This document shows, piece by piece, positions 1 to 9,402 of a stretch of DNA of 64,000 bases. The stretch covers positions 1,364,001 through 1,428,000 of the forward strand of contig NZ_LN909046.1 of assembly GCF_001486585.1 (NCBI RefSeq). The letters are read 5' to 3'. Below the pieces are notes generated by a model. The model ran no database searches, was not told the DNA's origin, and saw nothing but the letters and a program-made list of their open reading frames with translations. A program made the position numbers and the translations under genes. The stretch's first letter is position 1. Every line of letters begins with the position of its first letter. The DNA comes from Paenibacillus senegalimassiliensis (lineage in GTDB: Bacteria; Bacillota; Bacilli; Paenibacillales; Paenibacillaceae).

Positions 1-554
1 CCCGAAGGCGCCAGCTCCTTGGCTAACGCTTTGGTAAAGGCATTAACTCCACCCTTGGCCGCCGAATAGACCACCTCGCAAGACCCGCCGGAGATTCCCC
101 AAATGGAGGAAACATTAATAATTCGCCCAAAACGTTGACCGATCATATATGGCATGAATAATTGCGTGCAGAGGAAGACGCTTTTCAGATTCACGTTCAT
201 CATATCGTCCCATTCCTCTTCGGTTACGTCCGAGAGCATGCCATAATGGGATATCCCGGCATTATTCACCAGAATGTCAGGATATAATTCATAATGATCA
301 AGTCGTTCCTTCATTCTGACGATTTCTTCCCTGCTTCTCAGATCCGCTGCCATAGTGTAGGCCTTGGCCCCAAGCTCCAAACATTTACGGGCGACCTCAT
401 TGGCCGCCTCGTGAGAATTCATGTAATGAATGACCACATTCATGCCTACCGAAGCAAACCGCAGAGCCACCTCAGCTCCGATCCCCCGGCTTGCACCAGT
501 AATCAATACGGTCATATCGCTGAACTTTTTTCCTCCCCCATGCAGCTGCTCCAT
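1..554 (-). CDS. ymfI: EF-P 5-aminopentanone reductase-like SDR (partial, runs off window)
   Basis: This is a short-chain dehydrogenase/reductase whose 3' end lies beyond the window, leaving about 184 residues. The Rossmann glycine motif GASRGIG is near the N-terminus, followed by the NNAG motif, a serine in NVSSIWG and the catalytic YSAAK tetrad segment close to the edge. The family is FabG-like. Its place directly after the two M16 proteins YfmF and YfmH matches B. subtilis ymfF-ymfH-ymfI, where YmfI reduces the 5-aminopentanone group on elongation factor P. The specific role therefore rests on synteny. The ATG chosen abuts the TAA of yfmH with no gap, with GGTGAG upstream inside yfmH. An internal ATG at 515 is the other possible start. 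Confidence 0.85.
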   Translation of the reverse strand, partial: MEQLHGGGKKFSDMTVLITGASRGIGAEVALRFASVGMNVVIHYMNSHEAANEVARKCLELGAKAYTMAADLRSREEIVRMKERLDHYELYPDILVNNAGISHYGMLSDVTEEEWDDMMNVNLKSVFLCTQLFMPYMIGQRFGRIINVSSIWGISGGSCEVVYSAAKGGVNAFTKALAKELAPS

Positions 555-1835
555 TTAAGGACTCACCACGATGGACACCGCTAACTGCTCCCAATCCATG
601 TGCTCGCGCAGCCGGGCATTCACCTCATCTAGCGTTAACGATTCATACAGTGGCAATATGGCGAACAAGTCCCCACCTCTGAACCGATAACGGGTAAATT
701 CATGGGCAATGTTCTCCGGCGAGTTCAACATACGCAAGTAACCACCAATCTTCTTCTTGCGTGCCCGCTCGAAGTCCTCCTGCTTTAAGCCCGCGGATAA
801 CAAGGCATCTGCCTCCTCACGAATGACAGCAAGCAGTTGGTCCGGGTCCTTTGTATCCCCACCAATGGCTGAGAACGCGTAGTTCGGATTGCTATTGTAT
901 TCATGACCGAAGCTATCGGAGATCAGGTCCAGATCATACAGCTTCTGATACAGCTTCGTGCTGGCCCCAAACAACAAATCCAGTGCCAGTTTGGTCGTTA
1001 AATCGCGGCGCAGCAGTTCCTCACCACTTAATCCTAACTTGGTCTCCTTGAACCCGAACAAGCATTTAGGCTGCGAGACTGGTAAGCGCGATTCCCGACG
1101 TCTCTCCGAAACCTCGCCAGGTTCATCATCAAACAAACGATCGATGGCACCTTGCAGCTCATATTTCTTCTCCGCTTGATTGCGGCGAACCAGGTCGAAT
1201 ACATCCTCTGGCTGAACGCCCCCTACAACGAACAACAGCATGTTGCTAGGATGGTAAAAAGCGTTATAACACGTGTACAAGGTTTCCTTGGTAATCGTTG
1301 TAATCGATTCTACCGTCCCGGCGATATCAATGTGGACGGGATGCACTTTATACATCGCTTCAATTAATCCAAAGTAAACCCGCCAATCCGGATTATCACG
1401 GTACATGCCAATCTCTTGGCCAATAATCCCCTTCTCCTTCTCCACATTTTGATCCGTGAAGTAAGGATTCTGCACAAAATTAATCAACGTCTCCAAATTA
1501 GCTGGAATATTGTCTGTCGCAGAGAAGAGGTAGACCGTCTGATCGAAGCTCGTAAACGCATTGGCTGATGCCCCTTGGGAAGCAAAGGTAGCAAAAATAT
1601 CGCCTTCCGGCTCCTCAAACATTTTATGCTCCAGGAAATGAGCAATACCGTCCGGGACGGCAATGTCTTCTTCGCCTTCTACACGGAAATGGTTATCAAT
1701 TGATCCATATTTCGTGGAGAACGTTGCATATATTTTTTGGAATCCGGGTTTGGGCAGCACATAGACCTGCAACCCGTTATCCATCGTTTCATGATAAAGC
1801 GTCTCTTGCAACGCATCGTAACGAATGGTATCCAT
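555..1835 (-). CDS. yfmH: M16 family zinc peptidase YfmH, EF-P modification-associated
   Basis: A 426-residue insulinase-type (M16) metallopeptidase. The inverted zinc motif HFLEH is at residues 66-70 and the third zinc ligand is probably Glu141 in the segment IIGQEIG, so this partner looks catalytically competent. The second half is the inactive-type M16 C-terminal domain. In B. subtilis the ymfF/ymfH/ymfI cluster is linked to 5-aminopentanol modification of EF-P and to swarming; the substrate of the peptidase pair is not settled. AAGGAGGAG stands 7 bases before the ATG and includes the stop codon region of yfmF, so the pair is probably translationally coupled. Confidence 0.9.
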   Translation of the reverse strand: MDTIRYDALQETLYHETMDNGLQVYVLPKPGFQKIYATFSTKYGSIDNHFRVEGEEDIAVPDGIAHFLEHKMFEEPEGDIFATFASQGASANAFTSFDQTVYLFSATDNIPANLETLINFVQNPYFTDQNVEKEKGIIGQEIGMYRDNPDWRVYFGLIEAMYKVHPVHIDIAGTVESITTITKETLYTCYNAFYHPSNMLLFVVGGVQPEDVFDLVRRNQAEKKYELQGAIDRLFDDEPGEVSERRRESRLPVSQPKCLFGFKETKLGLSGEELLRRDLTTKLALDLLFGASTKLYQKLYDLDLISDSFGHEYNSNPNYAFSAIGGDTKDPDQLLAVIREEADALLSAGLKQEDFERARKKKIGGYLRMLNSPENIAHEFTRYRFRGGDLFAILPLYESLTLDEVNARLREHMDWEQLAVSIVVSP

Positions 1836-1839
1836 CCGG

Positions 1840-3120
1840 CTACTCCTCCTTCCGACCTGTCAAAAAGTATATCGTATCCAGTTGTACGGCTTCCGCCGCC
1901 TGCACGATATCCTGAACGGTCACCTGCTCGACTTGCTGCAGCAGTTGCTCAGCAGAACGCTCCTTGCCCGACAATACGCGGTTGAAGTCGTACGCAATCA
2001 TTTCAAAAGCAGAATCCTGCATTTCCAGTAAACTGTTGCGGATCATGGCTTTGGTTTGCGACATCTCCAGTTCGCTGATCTCTCCGGCACGCATGCTGGC
2101 CAATTGCGCTTCGATAATTTGCAGGGCTTTCTCATAGTTAGCAATTTCGATCCCGGATTGAATACTTACAATCCCTTTATGACCATCAAACCTTGAAGAT
2201 GCATAATAAGCCAGGCTTTCCTTCTCCCGAACATTGATAAACAGCTTGGAATGTGGATAGCTTCCGAGCACACCATTATAGAGTAAGGCAGCGGCGTAAC
2301 GTTCGTCTCCATAGGTAATCGATGTTCGCATCCCCAGATTCAGCTTGCCTTGATTGACATCCAGTACTTCCTTAACTGATCTTACTTCTCCTGAGCTTAA
2401 GCTCACCTTCTCCGGCTCATACTGCGGAGTGGCTGAACGGCTCAAGCTAAAATGCTGAGCAACCAGCTCTTCCACTTCGGCCAGAGTTGTGTCTCCCACC
2501 ACATACAAATCCAAATGAGCTTGCTGCAGCCATTCTTGATAAGCACCATAAAGCGATTCTGGTGTAATGGCATCCAGTTCGCTGCGTTCTCCCAGCGGGT
2601 GCAACCGGTAGGGATCGTTCTTGAACATCTCCTCCATGCAGCGCTCGGCGGCATAGCGAATTTTATCATTAATAATACCTTCCAGCTTCTTGCGCACCGA
2701 TTCCCGTTCTGAATTGACATATCCCTTACGGAAGGCCCCATTCTCCAGAGCAGGCTTGGTAAGTACCTCACCTAGAAAAGCAAAGCTCTTGTCCAGTAAT
2801 GATCCTTCACTTTGTACAAAGGAATCATTGATCGTGTCCATACGAAACTGAATAAGCTGATAGTTCCCGCGTTTATATACATCAAACCCGAACCCGGCTC
2901 CGTACAAATGCTCCAATTGCTCCCTGAACTGAGTCGTTTCCGGATAGGATTCCGTGCCCCGCCGCAGAACAAAGGGGGTAAGAGCCGTAGTTGTTACCTT
3001 CTGTTCATCCAGCGGCAAACCTGCGTAGAGGGATATCGCAAACGTCTTAAATCGGGTGGTCGGCAATACATGCAACCGAATATGCCCCACACTGCCGCGC
3101 TCAAATACCGTTTTGTTCAA
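1840..3120 (-). CDS. yfmF: M16-like protein YfmF, EF-P modification-associated (inactive partner)
   Basis: A 426-residue M16-fold protein that pairs with YfmH. No HxxEH motif is visible, so it is probably the non-catalytic subunit of a heterodimer, as in other M16A/M16B pairs. I place the start at a TTG at 3120 because AAAGGAG lies 8 bases upstream and the product then equals YfmH in length. A longer reading frame open to 3240 lacks a good ribosome-binding site and adds 40 residues resembling nothing familiar. The stop lies 4 bases before yfmH. The frame reaches back to the end of sleB, so transcription may continue from there. Confidence 0.85.
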   Translation of the reverse strand: MNKTVFERGSVGHIRLHVLPTTRFKTFAISLYAGLPLDEQKVTTTALTPFVLRRGTESYPETTQFREQLEHLYGAGFGFDVYKRGNYQLIQFRMDTINDSFVQSEGSLLDKSFAFLGEVLTKPALENGAFRKGYVNSERESVRKKLEGIINDKIRYAAERCMEEMFKNDPYRLHPLGERSELDAITPESLYGAYQEWLQQAHLDLYVVGDTTLAEVEELVAQHFSLSRSATPQYEPEKVSLSSGEVRSVKEVLDVNQGKLNLGMRTSITYGDERYAAALLYNGVLGSYPHSKLFINVREKESLAYYASSRFDGHKGIVSIQSGIEIANYEKALQIIEAQLASMRAGEISELEMSQTKAMIRNSLLEMQDSAFEMIAYDFNRVLSGKERSAEQLLQQVEQVTVQDIVQAAEAVQLDTIYFLTGRKEE

Positions 3121-3240
3121 AACGAAAACTCCTTTGCCAGAGACTTTATCAATCCTGAAATTCAGTTCCATTCTATACCAATTCAAAGGAAAGAAGCAAC
3201 CTGACAACGACGGGCTGCTCCCTTCACTTCCTTTATTCAA

Positions 3241-4059
3241 TTACATGCAGAAGATATGCTCCCCGATGGTCTTGACCTGTGGTCTGGTCCAAATCCATTT
3301 GGATGTGGCCGTATTGGGGTTGAAGTAGTACAAGCATCCGCCGCTAGGGTCCCAACCATTAAGCGCCTGCTGCACCGCCTTCCGTGCTGTCTCATTAGGC
3401 TCCAGCCAAATCTGCCCGTCGGCTACCGCAGTGAACGCACCTGGCTGAAAAATAACACCCGACACGGTGTTCGGGAAGCTTGGAGATTTAACCCGATTGA
3501 GAATGACTGCCGCTACAGCTACTTGTCCTTCAAAGGGCTCGCCACGCGACTCACCGTAAACGGCATTAGCCATAATCTTCAGGTCATTTTCCGATAATCC
3601 CATAGCATTGGACGGAGCCAGCTCGGATTCCGGCTTGGCCTTTTCCCCGGAACCTGCATTCCCGCTGCCCTTACCGCCGCCGCTATTTGCGTATTCCATG
3701 CCCGGCTTCCAATTTTTCGTAGCATTGTATAGCTTCAGCTTCGTTTTCGGACCAGCCAGACCATCGACCGTCATCCCGAACTCCGATTGAAACCATTTCA
3801 AAGCATCTCGGGTTTTGGAGCCAAACTGACTATCCAGCTTACCATGGTAAAAGCCAAGGTAGGATAACCGGCCCTGGAGCTCATACACGTCTTTGCCATA
3901 TGCCCCGTAATCAATGATCTGATCGCTGAACGCTGGCTCCGCTTCCTGGGAGGGGAAGCCGCTGGCCTGAATTGTATGCCATAACGTACCTGCTCCGTAT
4001 CCGATTCCGAACAGAAGCAGCACTAGACCGAAGGCTAACCAGATTTTCGCTTTATTCAT
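3241..4059 (-). CDS. sleB: spore cortex-lytic enzyme SleB
   Basis: A 272-residue spore germination hydrolase. Residues 5-25 form a hydrophobic signal or anchor segment. A PG_binding_1 domain at about 50-112 contains the typical YLGFYHGKLDSQFG and WFQSEFG segments. A glycine/serine linker follows, then the SleB (hydrolase_2) catalytic domain from about 155 to the end, with the likely catalytic glutamate E170 in VYGESRG. SleB is a lytic transglycosylase that opens muramic-lactam cortex peptidoglycan during germination. In Bacillus it is co-transcribed with ypeB, whose product it needs; here yfmF follows directly and no ypeB is next to it. A sigma-G type promoter lies upstream. Confidence 0.92.
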   Translation of the reverse strand: MNKAKIWLAFGLVLLLFGIGYGAGTLWHTIQASGFPSQEAEPAFSDQIIDYGAYGKDVYELQGRLSYLGFYHGKLDSQFGSKTRDALKWFQSEFGMTVDGLAGPKTKLKLYNATKNWKPGMEYANSGGGKGSGNAGSGEKAKPESELAPSNAMGLSENDLKIMANAVYGESRGEPFEGQVAVAAVILNRVKSPSFPNTVSGVIFQPGAFTAVADGQIWLEPNETARKAVQQALNGWDPSGGCLYYFNPNTATSKWIWTRPQVKTIGEHIFCM

Positions 4060-4108
4060 ACGTTTAGCTCTACCTTTCTTTTAGTGGATTAACAAGGATG
4101 GGTAACTT

Positions 4109-4139
4109 TAGTATGACAAGCACTATCCCTTCCTATGCA
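4109..4139 (-). promoter_or_regulatory. sigma-G type promoter of sleB
   Basis: On the minus strand TGCATA is followed after 18 bases by CATACTA, matching the forespore sigma-G consensus (about TGMATA, 17-18, CATWHTA). It sits about 50 bases upstream of the sleB ATG, and sleB is a known sigma-G gene in B. subtilis. Confidence 0.75.
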
Positions 4140-4178
4140 CCCTAAAATTCAGACAAGCCAAACACCTTTTATTTGAAG

Positions 4179-5039
4179 CTAGTGGTAACTAACCATAAAA
4201 TGATTGCTGTCAAAATAGATAAGATCGCCTTGCTCCTGATTCCATACCGCTTGCAAATGAGTTGGGAGCCTTATTCCATTAATTAATCTATAGTCCTTAA
4301 ATAAAGCCGACCAAGGGATATGCCGTTGTTCACCATCCGTTGTAATCAAAGCCCTGTCCTCTGTAGTGAAAACCAATAGTTCCCCCTCTTCGCTGAACGT
4401 AAAGATGCCGCTGGCCGAGAGTCCTCCGTAGGTAATCGTCGCTTTGGCCTGATTGGGATCATCCATCGACTCCCAGACCACATACGGCTGCAAGGCTGCA
4501 CTGGGCAAAATCAGACTTTCCGATAGAAAGGTAACGAGACACGCCCGATCCATCTCTTTTCCTTGCTGATCAAATAAGGATATCCACTTGCCTAATACCC
4601 CCTTCATTCCTCCATGGCCGCCAATATAGGTATCCAGTCCTTCAAAGGGAATGCCGTACATGGCTGCATCAATGTAAGCCAGTCTAACAGGCTGAGAAGC
4701 AAGATTATATTGCGTATAATCCATCTTCAGCTTCTTGTTTTGAGGTGACATCACAAAATCAACATCTTGGAAACTTATTTTCATGTAGGCCATCTTGGGC
4801 TGGCCTAGAAATCCGGAATATTTGAAATAGGCCCGAACCGGGGCTGGGAGTTCTTTGATATCTTCTAGTGTGAACTCATTGGACTCACTGAGCGCCAGGC
4901 TGCTGACATGATCTGCAGCCAAACGTACAAATTCAGCTTTCGTTCTGGAATGGGGCCATCCTAGAAGCAGACCCATTCCACTTACGAACAGCGCAACGAC
5001 CGAAATCGTCAACCACATCCTTCTGTGCCTCCTTCTCAT
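4179..5039 (-). CDS. membrane-anchored DUF6544-like protein in a MarR operon
   Basis: A 286-residue protein of unknown function. Residues 8-28 form one transmembrane helix after a very basic N-terminus (MRRRHRRMW), so the rest should lie outside the cytoplasm. The segment ELPAPVRAYFKYSGF and the later beta-rich part with repeated tryptophans and YFDSNHF resemble the DUF6544/DUF6920 family; that assignment is by pattern and was not searched. The ATG overlaps the MarR stop codon (TAATG), so the two are coupled and probably share the operator-controlled promoter upstream. The pair is inserted between ftsK and sleB, genes otherwise found in a conserved neighbourhood. No catalytic motif is recognisable. 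Confidence 0.6.
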   Translation of the reverse strand: MRRRHRRMWLTISVVALFVSGMGLLLGWPHSRTKAEFVRLAADHVSSLALSESNEFTLEDIKELPAPVRAYFKYSGFLGQPKMAYMKISFQDVDFVMSPQNKKLKMDYTQYNLASQPVRLAYIDAAMYGIPFEGLDTYIGGHGGMKGVLGKWISLFDQQGKEMDRACLVTFLSESLILPSAALQPYVVWESMDDPNQAKATITYGGLSASGIFTFSEEGELLVFTTEDRALITTDGEQRHIPWSALFKDYRLINGIRLPTHLQAVWNQEQGDLIYFDSNHFMVSYH

Positions 5040-5482
5040 TACTTCTGCTCCATTTGGTTCACATTTATTGCCAGCTTCATCATCCCTTGGTACAGACCGT
5101 CCGTTAAGTCTCCATCGAAGTTGTCGAACAGTTCACTCATAAACCTCTGTTCCTTTTCAGCCCTGCTCTCAAAGTAAGCTTTGCATTTTGCTGTCAGATG
5201 AACTCTGACGATTCTTGCATCCAGATCATCTTTAACTAAACTCACAAACCCTTGCTTATCCAAAATAGTCGCCATTTTCTTGACATTTTGTCGCGAATTG
5301 CCCGTGATGCTGGCAACTTCGCTTAGGGTGGGAGCAGATGGCTCCATCTTCATGATGATGGCAACGAGCAGCCATTGTTTGAGCGTAACCTGCTTATCCA
5401 GTTGATCTCCCAGCACTTGCAACCGATTAGCCAAGGTTAGAATCCCCCCGAAGATATAAGCTTGTTTTTCCAATTCCTCCAT
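5039..5482 (-). CDS. MarR family transcriptional regulator
   Basis: A 147-residue winged-helix regulator. The predicted recognition region is APTLSEVASITGNSRQNVKKM (residues about 50-70), and the wing is GFVSLVKDDLDARIVRVHLT with the D-x-R pair typical of MarR. The N- and C-terminal helices would form the dimer interface. GGAGG lies just before the ATG. Two palindromes of the form GTAACTAGTTAC overlap its promoter, so it very likely represses itself and the downstream membrane protein. The inducing ligand is unknown. Confidence 0.9.
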   Translation of the reverse strand: MEELEKQAYIFGGILTLANRLQVLGDQLDKQVTLKQWLLVAIIMKMEPSAPTLSEVASITGNSRQNVKKMATILDKQGFVSLVKDDLDARIVRVHLTAKCKAYFESRAEKEQRFMSELFDNFDGDLTDGLYQGMMKLAINVNQMEQK

Positions 5483-5502
5483 CCTTACCCCTCCACATAT
5501 AA

Positions 5503-5514
5503 GTAACTAGTTAC
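5503..5514. promoter_or_regulatory. palindromic operator 1 of the MarR operon
   Basis: GTAACTAGTTAC is a perfect 12-base palindrome lying at the likely transcription start, just downstream of the -10 box. It is the best candidate for MarR binding. Confidence 0.65.
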
Positions 5515-5518
5515 CTTT

Positions 5519-5547
5519 ATAATAGGCAACCAGTTACCTAATGTCAA
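5519..5547 (-). promoter_or_regulatory. sigma-A promoter of the marR-DUF6544 operon
   Basis: On the minus strand TTGACA (5542-5547) is followed after exactly 17 bases by TATTAT (5519-5524). This is close to the vegetative consensus, so the operon should be strong when not repressed. Confidence 0.75.
5525..5538. promoter_or_regulatory. palindromic operator 2 inside the promoter spacer
   Basis: GGCAACCAGTTACC is an imperfect copy of operator 1 and fills the spacer between the -35 and -10 boxes. Its centre lies about 23 bases from that of operator 1, close to two helical turns, so two dimers could bind the same face. Confidence 0.6.
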
Positions 5548-5568
5548 ATATATCGGCTCCCATAATAA

Positions 5569-5604
5569 AAAGCCGACATGCGGAAAATCCAACATGTCGG
5601 CTTT
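5569..5604 (-). terminator. intrinsic terminator of ftsK
   Basis: AAAGCCGACATG pairs with CATGTCGGCTTT (12 bp, 12-base loop) and is followed by TT and an AT-rich tract on the minus strand. It starts 4 bases after the ftsK stop and separates ftsK from the MarR operon. Confidence 0.85.
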
Positions 5605-5607
5605 ATC

Positions 5608-8316
5608 TTACCCACTCTTGCCCATCTTATATTGCTCAATCGACATCAACACTTCACGTGGTTTGCTACCTTCATAGGGGCCTACGATTCCCCGAGCTTC
5701 CATGGAATCAATGAGCCGGGCTGCCCTGGTATACCCGACACGCATACGGCGTTGCAAGAGAGAGACCGAAGCCTGCTTGGCTTCAAGTACAATCTGAACG
5801 GCTTGATCATACAGCTCGTCCAATACCTCTTCATGCTCCTGCACCTCGTCGTCTACCTCTGGCACCAGACTCTCGTCATATTCAGCCTGACCTTGGCCTC
5901 TGACGTAATTAACAATCGTCTCCACTTCCTGATCGCTCATAAAAGCACCCTGCACCCGAACCGGCTTCGAGGCTCCCATCGGCATAAACAGCATATCTCC
6001 GCGACCCAGCAGCTTCTCGGCTCCCGCCATATCGAGAATCGTCCGTGAATCAACCTGGGAGGACACGCCAAACGCAATCCGTGACGGTATATTCGCTTTG
6101 ATTACACCGGTAATGACATCTACAGAAGGACGTTGCGTAGCGATAATTAGATGAATACCAGCGGCACGGGCCATTTGGGCCAAGCGGGCAATCGCATCCT
6201 CAACATCACTGGCTGCCACCATCATCAGATCGGCCAACTCATCGACAATGACCACGATATAAGGCAGAATCGCCTCCGGATTATCCTTCATCATCTGATT
6301 GTAACCTTCTACATTCCGAGCCCCCGATTTGGAGAATAACTCATAACGCTTCTCCATCTCGACAACGATCTTCTTCAATGCTAATGACGCCCTGCGCGGA
6401 TCGGTAACAACCGGAGCTAGCAAATGGGGAATACCATTATATACATTGAGCTCAACCATTTTCGGGTCAACCATCAGAAATTTCACTTCGTCCGGCTTGG
6501 CCTTGAACAGAATGCTCGTAATAATCCCATTGATGCACACCGACTTCCCTGAGCCTGTAGCCCCTGCGACTAGTAAATGGGGCATCTTGGCCAGGTTACC
6601 CACAATAGTCTGTCCTGAAATGTCCCGCCCAAAGGCAATTGTCAGCTTGGACTCGGCATCCATAAACGTCGGGGTCTCCATCACCTCACGCATCGTAACT
6701 ACTGAGACTTCATTATTCGGCACCTCAATACCAATGGCCGATTTGCCAGGGATCGGTGCCTCCATCCGAATATCCTTGGCAGCGAGTGCCAACGCGATGT
6801 CGTCCGTCAAGTTGACGATCCGGCTCACCTTTACCCCGATGTCCGGCTGAATTTCATAACGGGTAACCGCCGGTCCCCGCACAACCTCTAGCACCTTGGC
6901 ACGAACACCAAAGCTTTCGAGCGTCGCTTCCAGCTTGCGTGCTGTCTGCATATAATCGGCCTGATCTCCAGCTTTGCCCGAGCCCGCCGGCTTCGCTAGC
7001 AAGCGGAAGGAGGGCAGCTTGTACGGCTTCGGAGCCGGCTTGGGTGGAAGAGGTGCTTCCAGAACAGCTTCACCACTGCCCTGTAGCTCTCCATCCAACG
7101 GTCCGTCTATTCCCTCACCCACGTTACCATGAGCTTCGTCCAGAACAGCGGATAAGTCAGTGTTTAGCTCCATGCCCTCGTCAAACGATGCCACTGGAGA
7201 TGCAGTTGCGTCAAACTCGCTGTCATCCTGTTCTTCGTCGCTATGCAAGCTTTCCCGTTGAATATGATCGAAGAAATCACGAATAATCGGACCCGTATTC
7301 CCCTCAGACTCCCCGGTAAGATCCGGTCCGGCAGCTCCGAAGGATTCTGGTGTTCCTTTGCCCGCATAACTCAGCTCGTTCCAGTTGACTGCTCCCCCTG
7401 GTATGTCATGAGCCATCGTATCGGCTCCATGATTCCCAGCTTCTTCGGTCTCCGGGATGCTGGAGGTTTGCGTCTCAGGGCGCTCCTGGCGTCCCTTAAA
7501 ACCAAACAACTGGAAGAACACCGGCTTCTTGCGAGCCGAGGCCATCGCGGGAACTTCTTCCTCGCTACCGGCAACGTACGGTTCTTCTTCCTCATCCTGC
7601 ATCGCTTGCTCTGCCATTGCTACGACCGGAGCGGGCTTCTTCACCTTCTTCGCTCTTCCGCGAACCGGCACCGGACGAAGCATACGTATCTTCTGCCCCA
7701 ATTGCTCACCCAGCGTGCCTAATTTGCTGCGCAGAAGACGGAACAAATCGACATAGGAAAGTCCGGTAATTAGCATAAAGCTGATTGCGAGCATGACGAT
7801 CATAATTAATTTAGCTCCTGCCATACCAAACAAAGAGAACAACATTGCAAATTCCAAGCCGCCCACATAGCCGCCGCTTATGTCCAACCCAAGTAAGCTG
7901 AAGCCTGCATCTGGCGAAGCGGACTGGAACAATGCTCCCTGTAAATCACGGTGGATCTGTCCAAGAATGCTACCCGCTCCGAGCGATCCGGTAGGAGCGA
8001 GCTTCTGCCCCATGGCGGATATGGTGCTCATGAGCGAAAGGGCTAACACGCCCAGTAGCACCCCACTTCGCCGCGTATTCCAGCGATTGGGCCATTTCCG
8101 CTGAATCATTACGGACAGGCCTATGTAAATGCCAACCAGCGGTATCACAAAATAAAACTTGCCGAGGACCAGTGCTGCCATCTTGGACAATGTCCTGCCG
8201 ACAGCCGCTTCCCCCGACAAAGCTATAATGGATAACGTAATCAGGATGATTCCGTATATTTCATATTTAAGCATGCTGCCCAGGGCAGCTTTCTTCTTCT
8301 TCCGTTTCCGTGCCAA
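5608..8316 (-). CDS. ftsK: DNA translocase FtsK/SpoIIIE
   Basis: A 902-residue chromosome-pumping ATPase that acts at the division and sporulation septum. Several hydrophobic helices occupy roughly residues 20-190. A long acidic low-similarity linker follows (about 200-450). The motor has Walker A GATGSGKS with Lys591, Walker B-like [15 protein letters not shown], and the [12 protein letters not shown] segment. The C-terminal winged-helix gamma domain (about 840-900) reads KOPS/SRS-type DNA signals. The basic start MARKRKKKK begins at a TTG whose ribosome-binding site is GGGGGGTG, located in the 3' arm of a strong hairpin. Synteny (after tepA and ylzJ) matches spoIIIE of B. subtilis. Confidence 0.95.
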   Translation of the reverse strand: MARKRKKKKAALGSMLKYEIYGIILITLSIIALSGEAAVGRTLSKMAALVLGKFYFVIPLVGIYIGLSVMIQRKWPNRWNTRRSGVLLGVLALSLMSTISAMGQKLAPTGSLGAGSILGQIHRDLQGALFQSASPDAGFSLLGLDISGGYVGGLEFAMLFSLFGMAGAKLIMIVMLAISFMLITGLSYVDLFRLLRSKLGTLGEQLGQKIRMLRPVPVRGRAKKVKKPAPVVAMAEQAMQDEEEEPYVAGSEEEVPAMASARKKPVFFQLFGFKGRQERPETQTSSIPETEEAGNHGADTMAHDIPGGAVNWNELSYAGKGTPESFGAAGPDLTGESEGNTGPIIRDFFDHIQRESLHSDEEQDDSEFDATASPVASFDEGMELNTDLSAVLDEAHGNVGEGIDGPLDGELQGSGEAVLEAPLPPKPAPKPYKLPSFRLLAKPAGSGKAGDQADYMQTARKLEATLESFGVRAKVLEVVRGPAVTRYEIQPDIGVKVSRIVNLTDDIALALAAKDIRMEAPIPGKSAIGIEVPNNEVSVVTMREVMETPTFMDAESKLTIAFGRDISGQTIVGNLAKMPHLLVAGATGSGKSVCINGIITSILFKAKPDEVKFLMVDPKMVELNVYNGIPHLLAPVVTDPRRASLALKKIVVEMEKRYELFSKSGARNVEGYNQMMKDNPEAILPYIVVIVDELADLMMVAASDVEDAIARLAQMARAAGIHLIIATQRPSVDVITGVIKANIPSRIAFGVSSQVDSRTILDMAGAEKLLGRGDMLFMPMGASKPVRVQGAFMSDQEVETIVNYVRGQGQAEYDESLVPEVDDEVQEHEEVLDELYDQAVQIVLEAKQASVSLLQRRMRVGYTRAARLIDSMEARGIVGPYEGSKPREVLMSIEQYKMGKSG

Positions 8317-8326
8317 AACGAAAACA

Positions 8327-8364
8327 CCCCCCAGATGAATATTATACCATATTCATCTGGGGGG
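8327..8364 (-). terminator. 14-bp GC-rich hairpin: terminator and/or ftsK RBS mask
   Basis: CCCCCCAGATGAAT pairs perfectly with ATTCATCTGGGGGG around a 10-base loop. On the minus strand it is followed by TGTTTTCGTTTTG, a fair U-rich tract, so it can terminate the tepA-ylzJ transcript. Its 3' arm also contains the G-rich Shine-Dalgarno element of ftsK, 8 bases before the TTG start. Confidence 0.75.
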
Positions 8365-8392
8365 AACCTAGGAGGAATGCGGGCATATGTTC

Positions 8393-8629
8393 TTAATTTT
8401 GCTGTTTCGCCATAAGTACCGGGTAGAAAGCGATCTCTTGGCCCGGTGCCAAATCCGGATTCAGGTAATCGTCCAGTTGACAACGCAACAAGCGGATGAT
8501 CGTAGCCCGATTACCTCCCTCCATTCTGACCTGCATTAGAATTCCCTGCATTTCTATCTCGTTGTAAGCCGCCTGGTTCTCGGCATTCTCCCAATAGACT
8601 TCTTCGGGTAATATCGTGTAATGAGTCAT
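8393..8629 (-). CDS. ylzJ: YlzJ-like small protein
   Basis: A 78-residue protein with the start [13 protein letters not shown], matching in length, sequence style and position the YlzJ-like family that sits between tepA and spoIIIE in Bacillaceae. The function is unknown. The ATG overlaps the tepA stop by 4 bases, and GGAGGG stands 8 bases upstream. There is no signal peptide or membrane helix. The identification rests mostly on context. Confidence 0.75.
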   Translation of the reverse strand: MTHYTILPEEVYWENAENQAAYNEIEMQGILMQVRMEGGNRATIIRLLRCQLDDYLNPDLAPGQEIAFYPVLMAKQQN

Positions 8630-9402
8630 TGCGGCATCCCTCCTGGAGCCCCTGTTTGCCGCCTGGTATCCATCAACGATTGCAGCCGGGTCAGTCCCTC
8701 CCCGATCCCGCCGATGGCATCGATAAGGCCATACTTCACCGCGTCATTGCCTCCGACAGCGGTTCCGATATCCCGATTTAACTCGCCCGTCTTGAACATC
8801 AGTTCCTTGAAGCGCTTCTCCGTAATATGCGAGTGAGTGGTCACAAAGCGCACGACCCGCTCTTGCATCTTCTCGATATACTCGAAGGTCTGAGGAACAC
8901 CAATGACCAGGCCCGTCATCCGGATGGGATGAATAGTCATCGTTGCGCTCGCCGCAATCAGAGAATAATCCGAGGCCACAGCAATAGGCACACCAATGCT
9001 ATGCCCGCCTCCAATAACGACCGTGACGGTTGGCTTCGTCAGAGAAGCAATCATCTCTGCAATAGCTAGGCCAGCCTCCACATCGCCACCTACCGTGTTT
9101 AAAATGATAAGCAACCCTTCAATCCGTGGATTCTGCTCGGCGGCTACAAGCTGAGGAATCAGATGCTCATACTTGGTCGTCTTGTTCTGTGGCGGTAGCA
9201 CCAGATGGCCTTCAATTTGACCGATAATCGTCAAGCAGTAGACATTGGATTCCCCCGGCGTTGGCACACTGGTCTGTCCTAGCTGTTGAATGATTTCGGG
9301 AACCGTAGCCTCCTTGGGCCCAGGATCGGCAACAGGCGGTGGTTGGATGGCGGGCAGCTCTGATTCTTCACGAGAATTTGGTTGATTTGGATTGGGATTC
9401 AT
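8626..9402 (-). CDS. tepA: TepA, ClpP-class serine protease
   Basis: A ClpP/crotonase-fold protease of about 258 residues (translocation-enhancing protein family). After a proline-rich N-terminal tail, the fold runs from about residue 55. The serine is in [11 protein letters not shown] and the histidine in [10 protein letters not shown], with [19 protein letters not shown] forming the typical first ClpP segment. Unlike housekeeping ClpP, this type works without a dedicated Clp ATPase nearby. I chose the ATG at 9402 because GGAAGG lies 6 bases upstream; an ATG at 9429 would add nine residues. It is co-transcribed with ylzJ. Confidence 0.88.
   Translation of the reverse strand: MNPNPNQPNSREESELPAIQPPPVADPGPKEATVPEIIQQLGQTSVPTPGESNVYCLTIIGQIEGHLVLPPQNKTTKYEHLIPQLVAAEQNPRIEGLLIILNTVGGDVEAGLAIAEMIASLTKPTVTVVIGGGHSIGVPIAVASDYSLIAASATMTIHPIRMTGLVIGVPQTFEYIEKMQERVVRFVTTHSHITEKRFKELMFKTGELNRDIGTAVGGNDAVKYGLIDAIGGIGEGLTRLQSLMDTRRQTGAPGGMPQ

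Noticed and set aside
3121-3240. N-terminal extension of YfmF to a TTG at 3240
   Set aside because: No usable RBS for it, whereas the TTG at 3120 has AAAGGAG at 8 bases and gives the family length.
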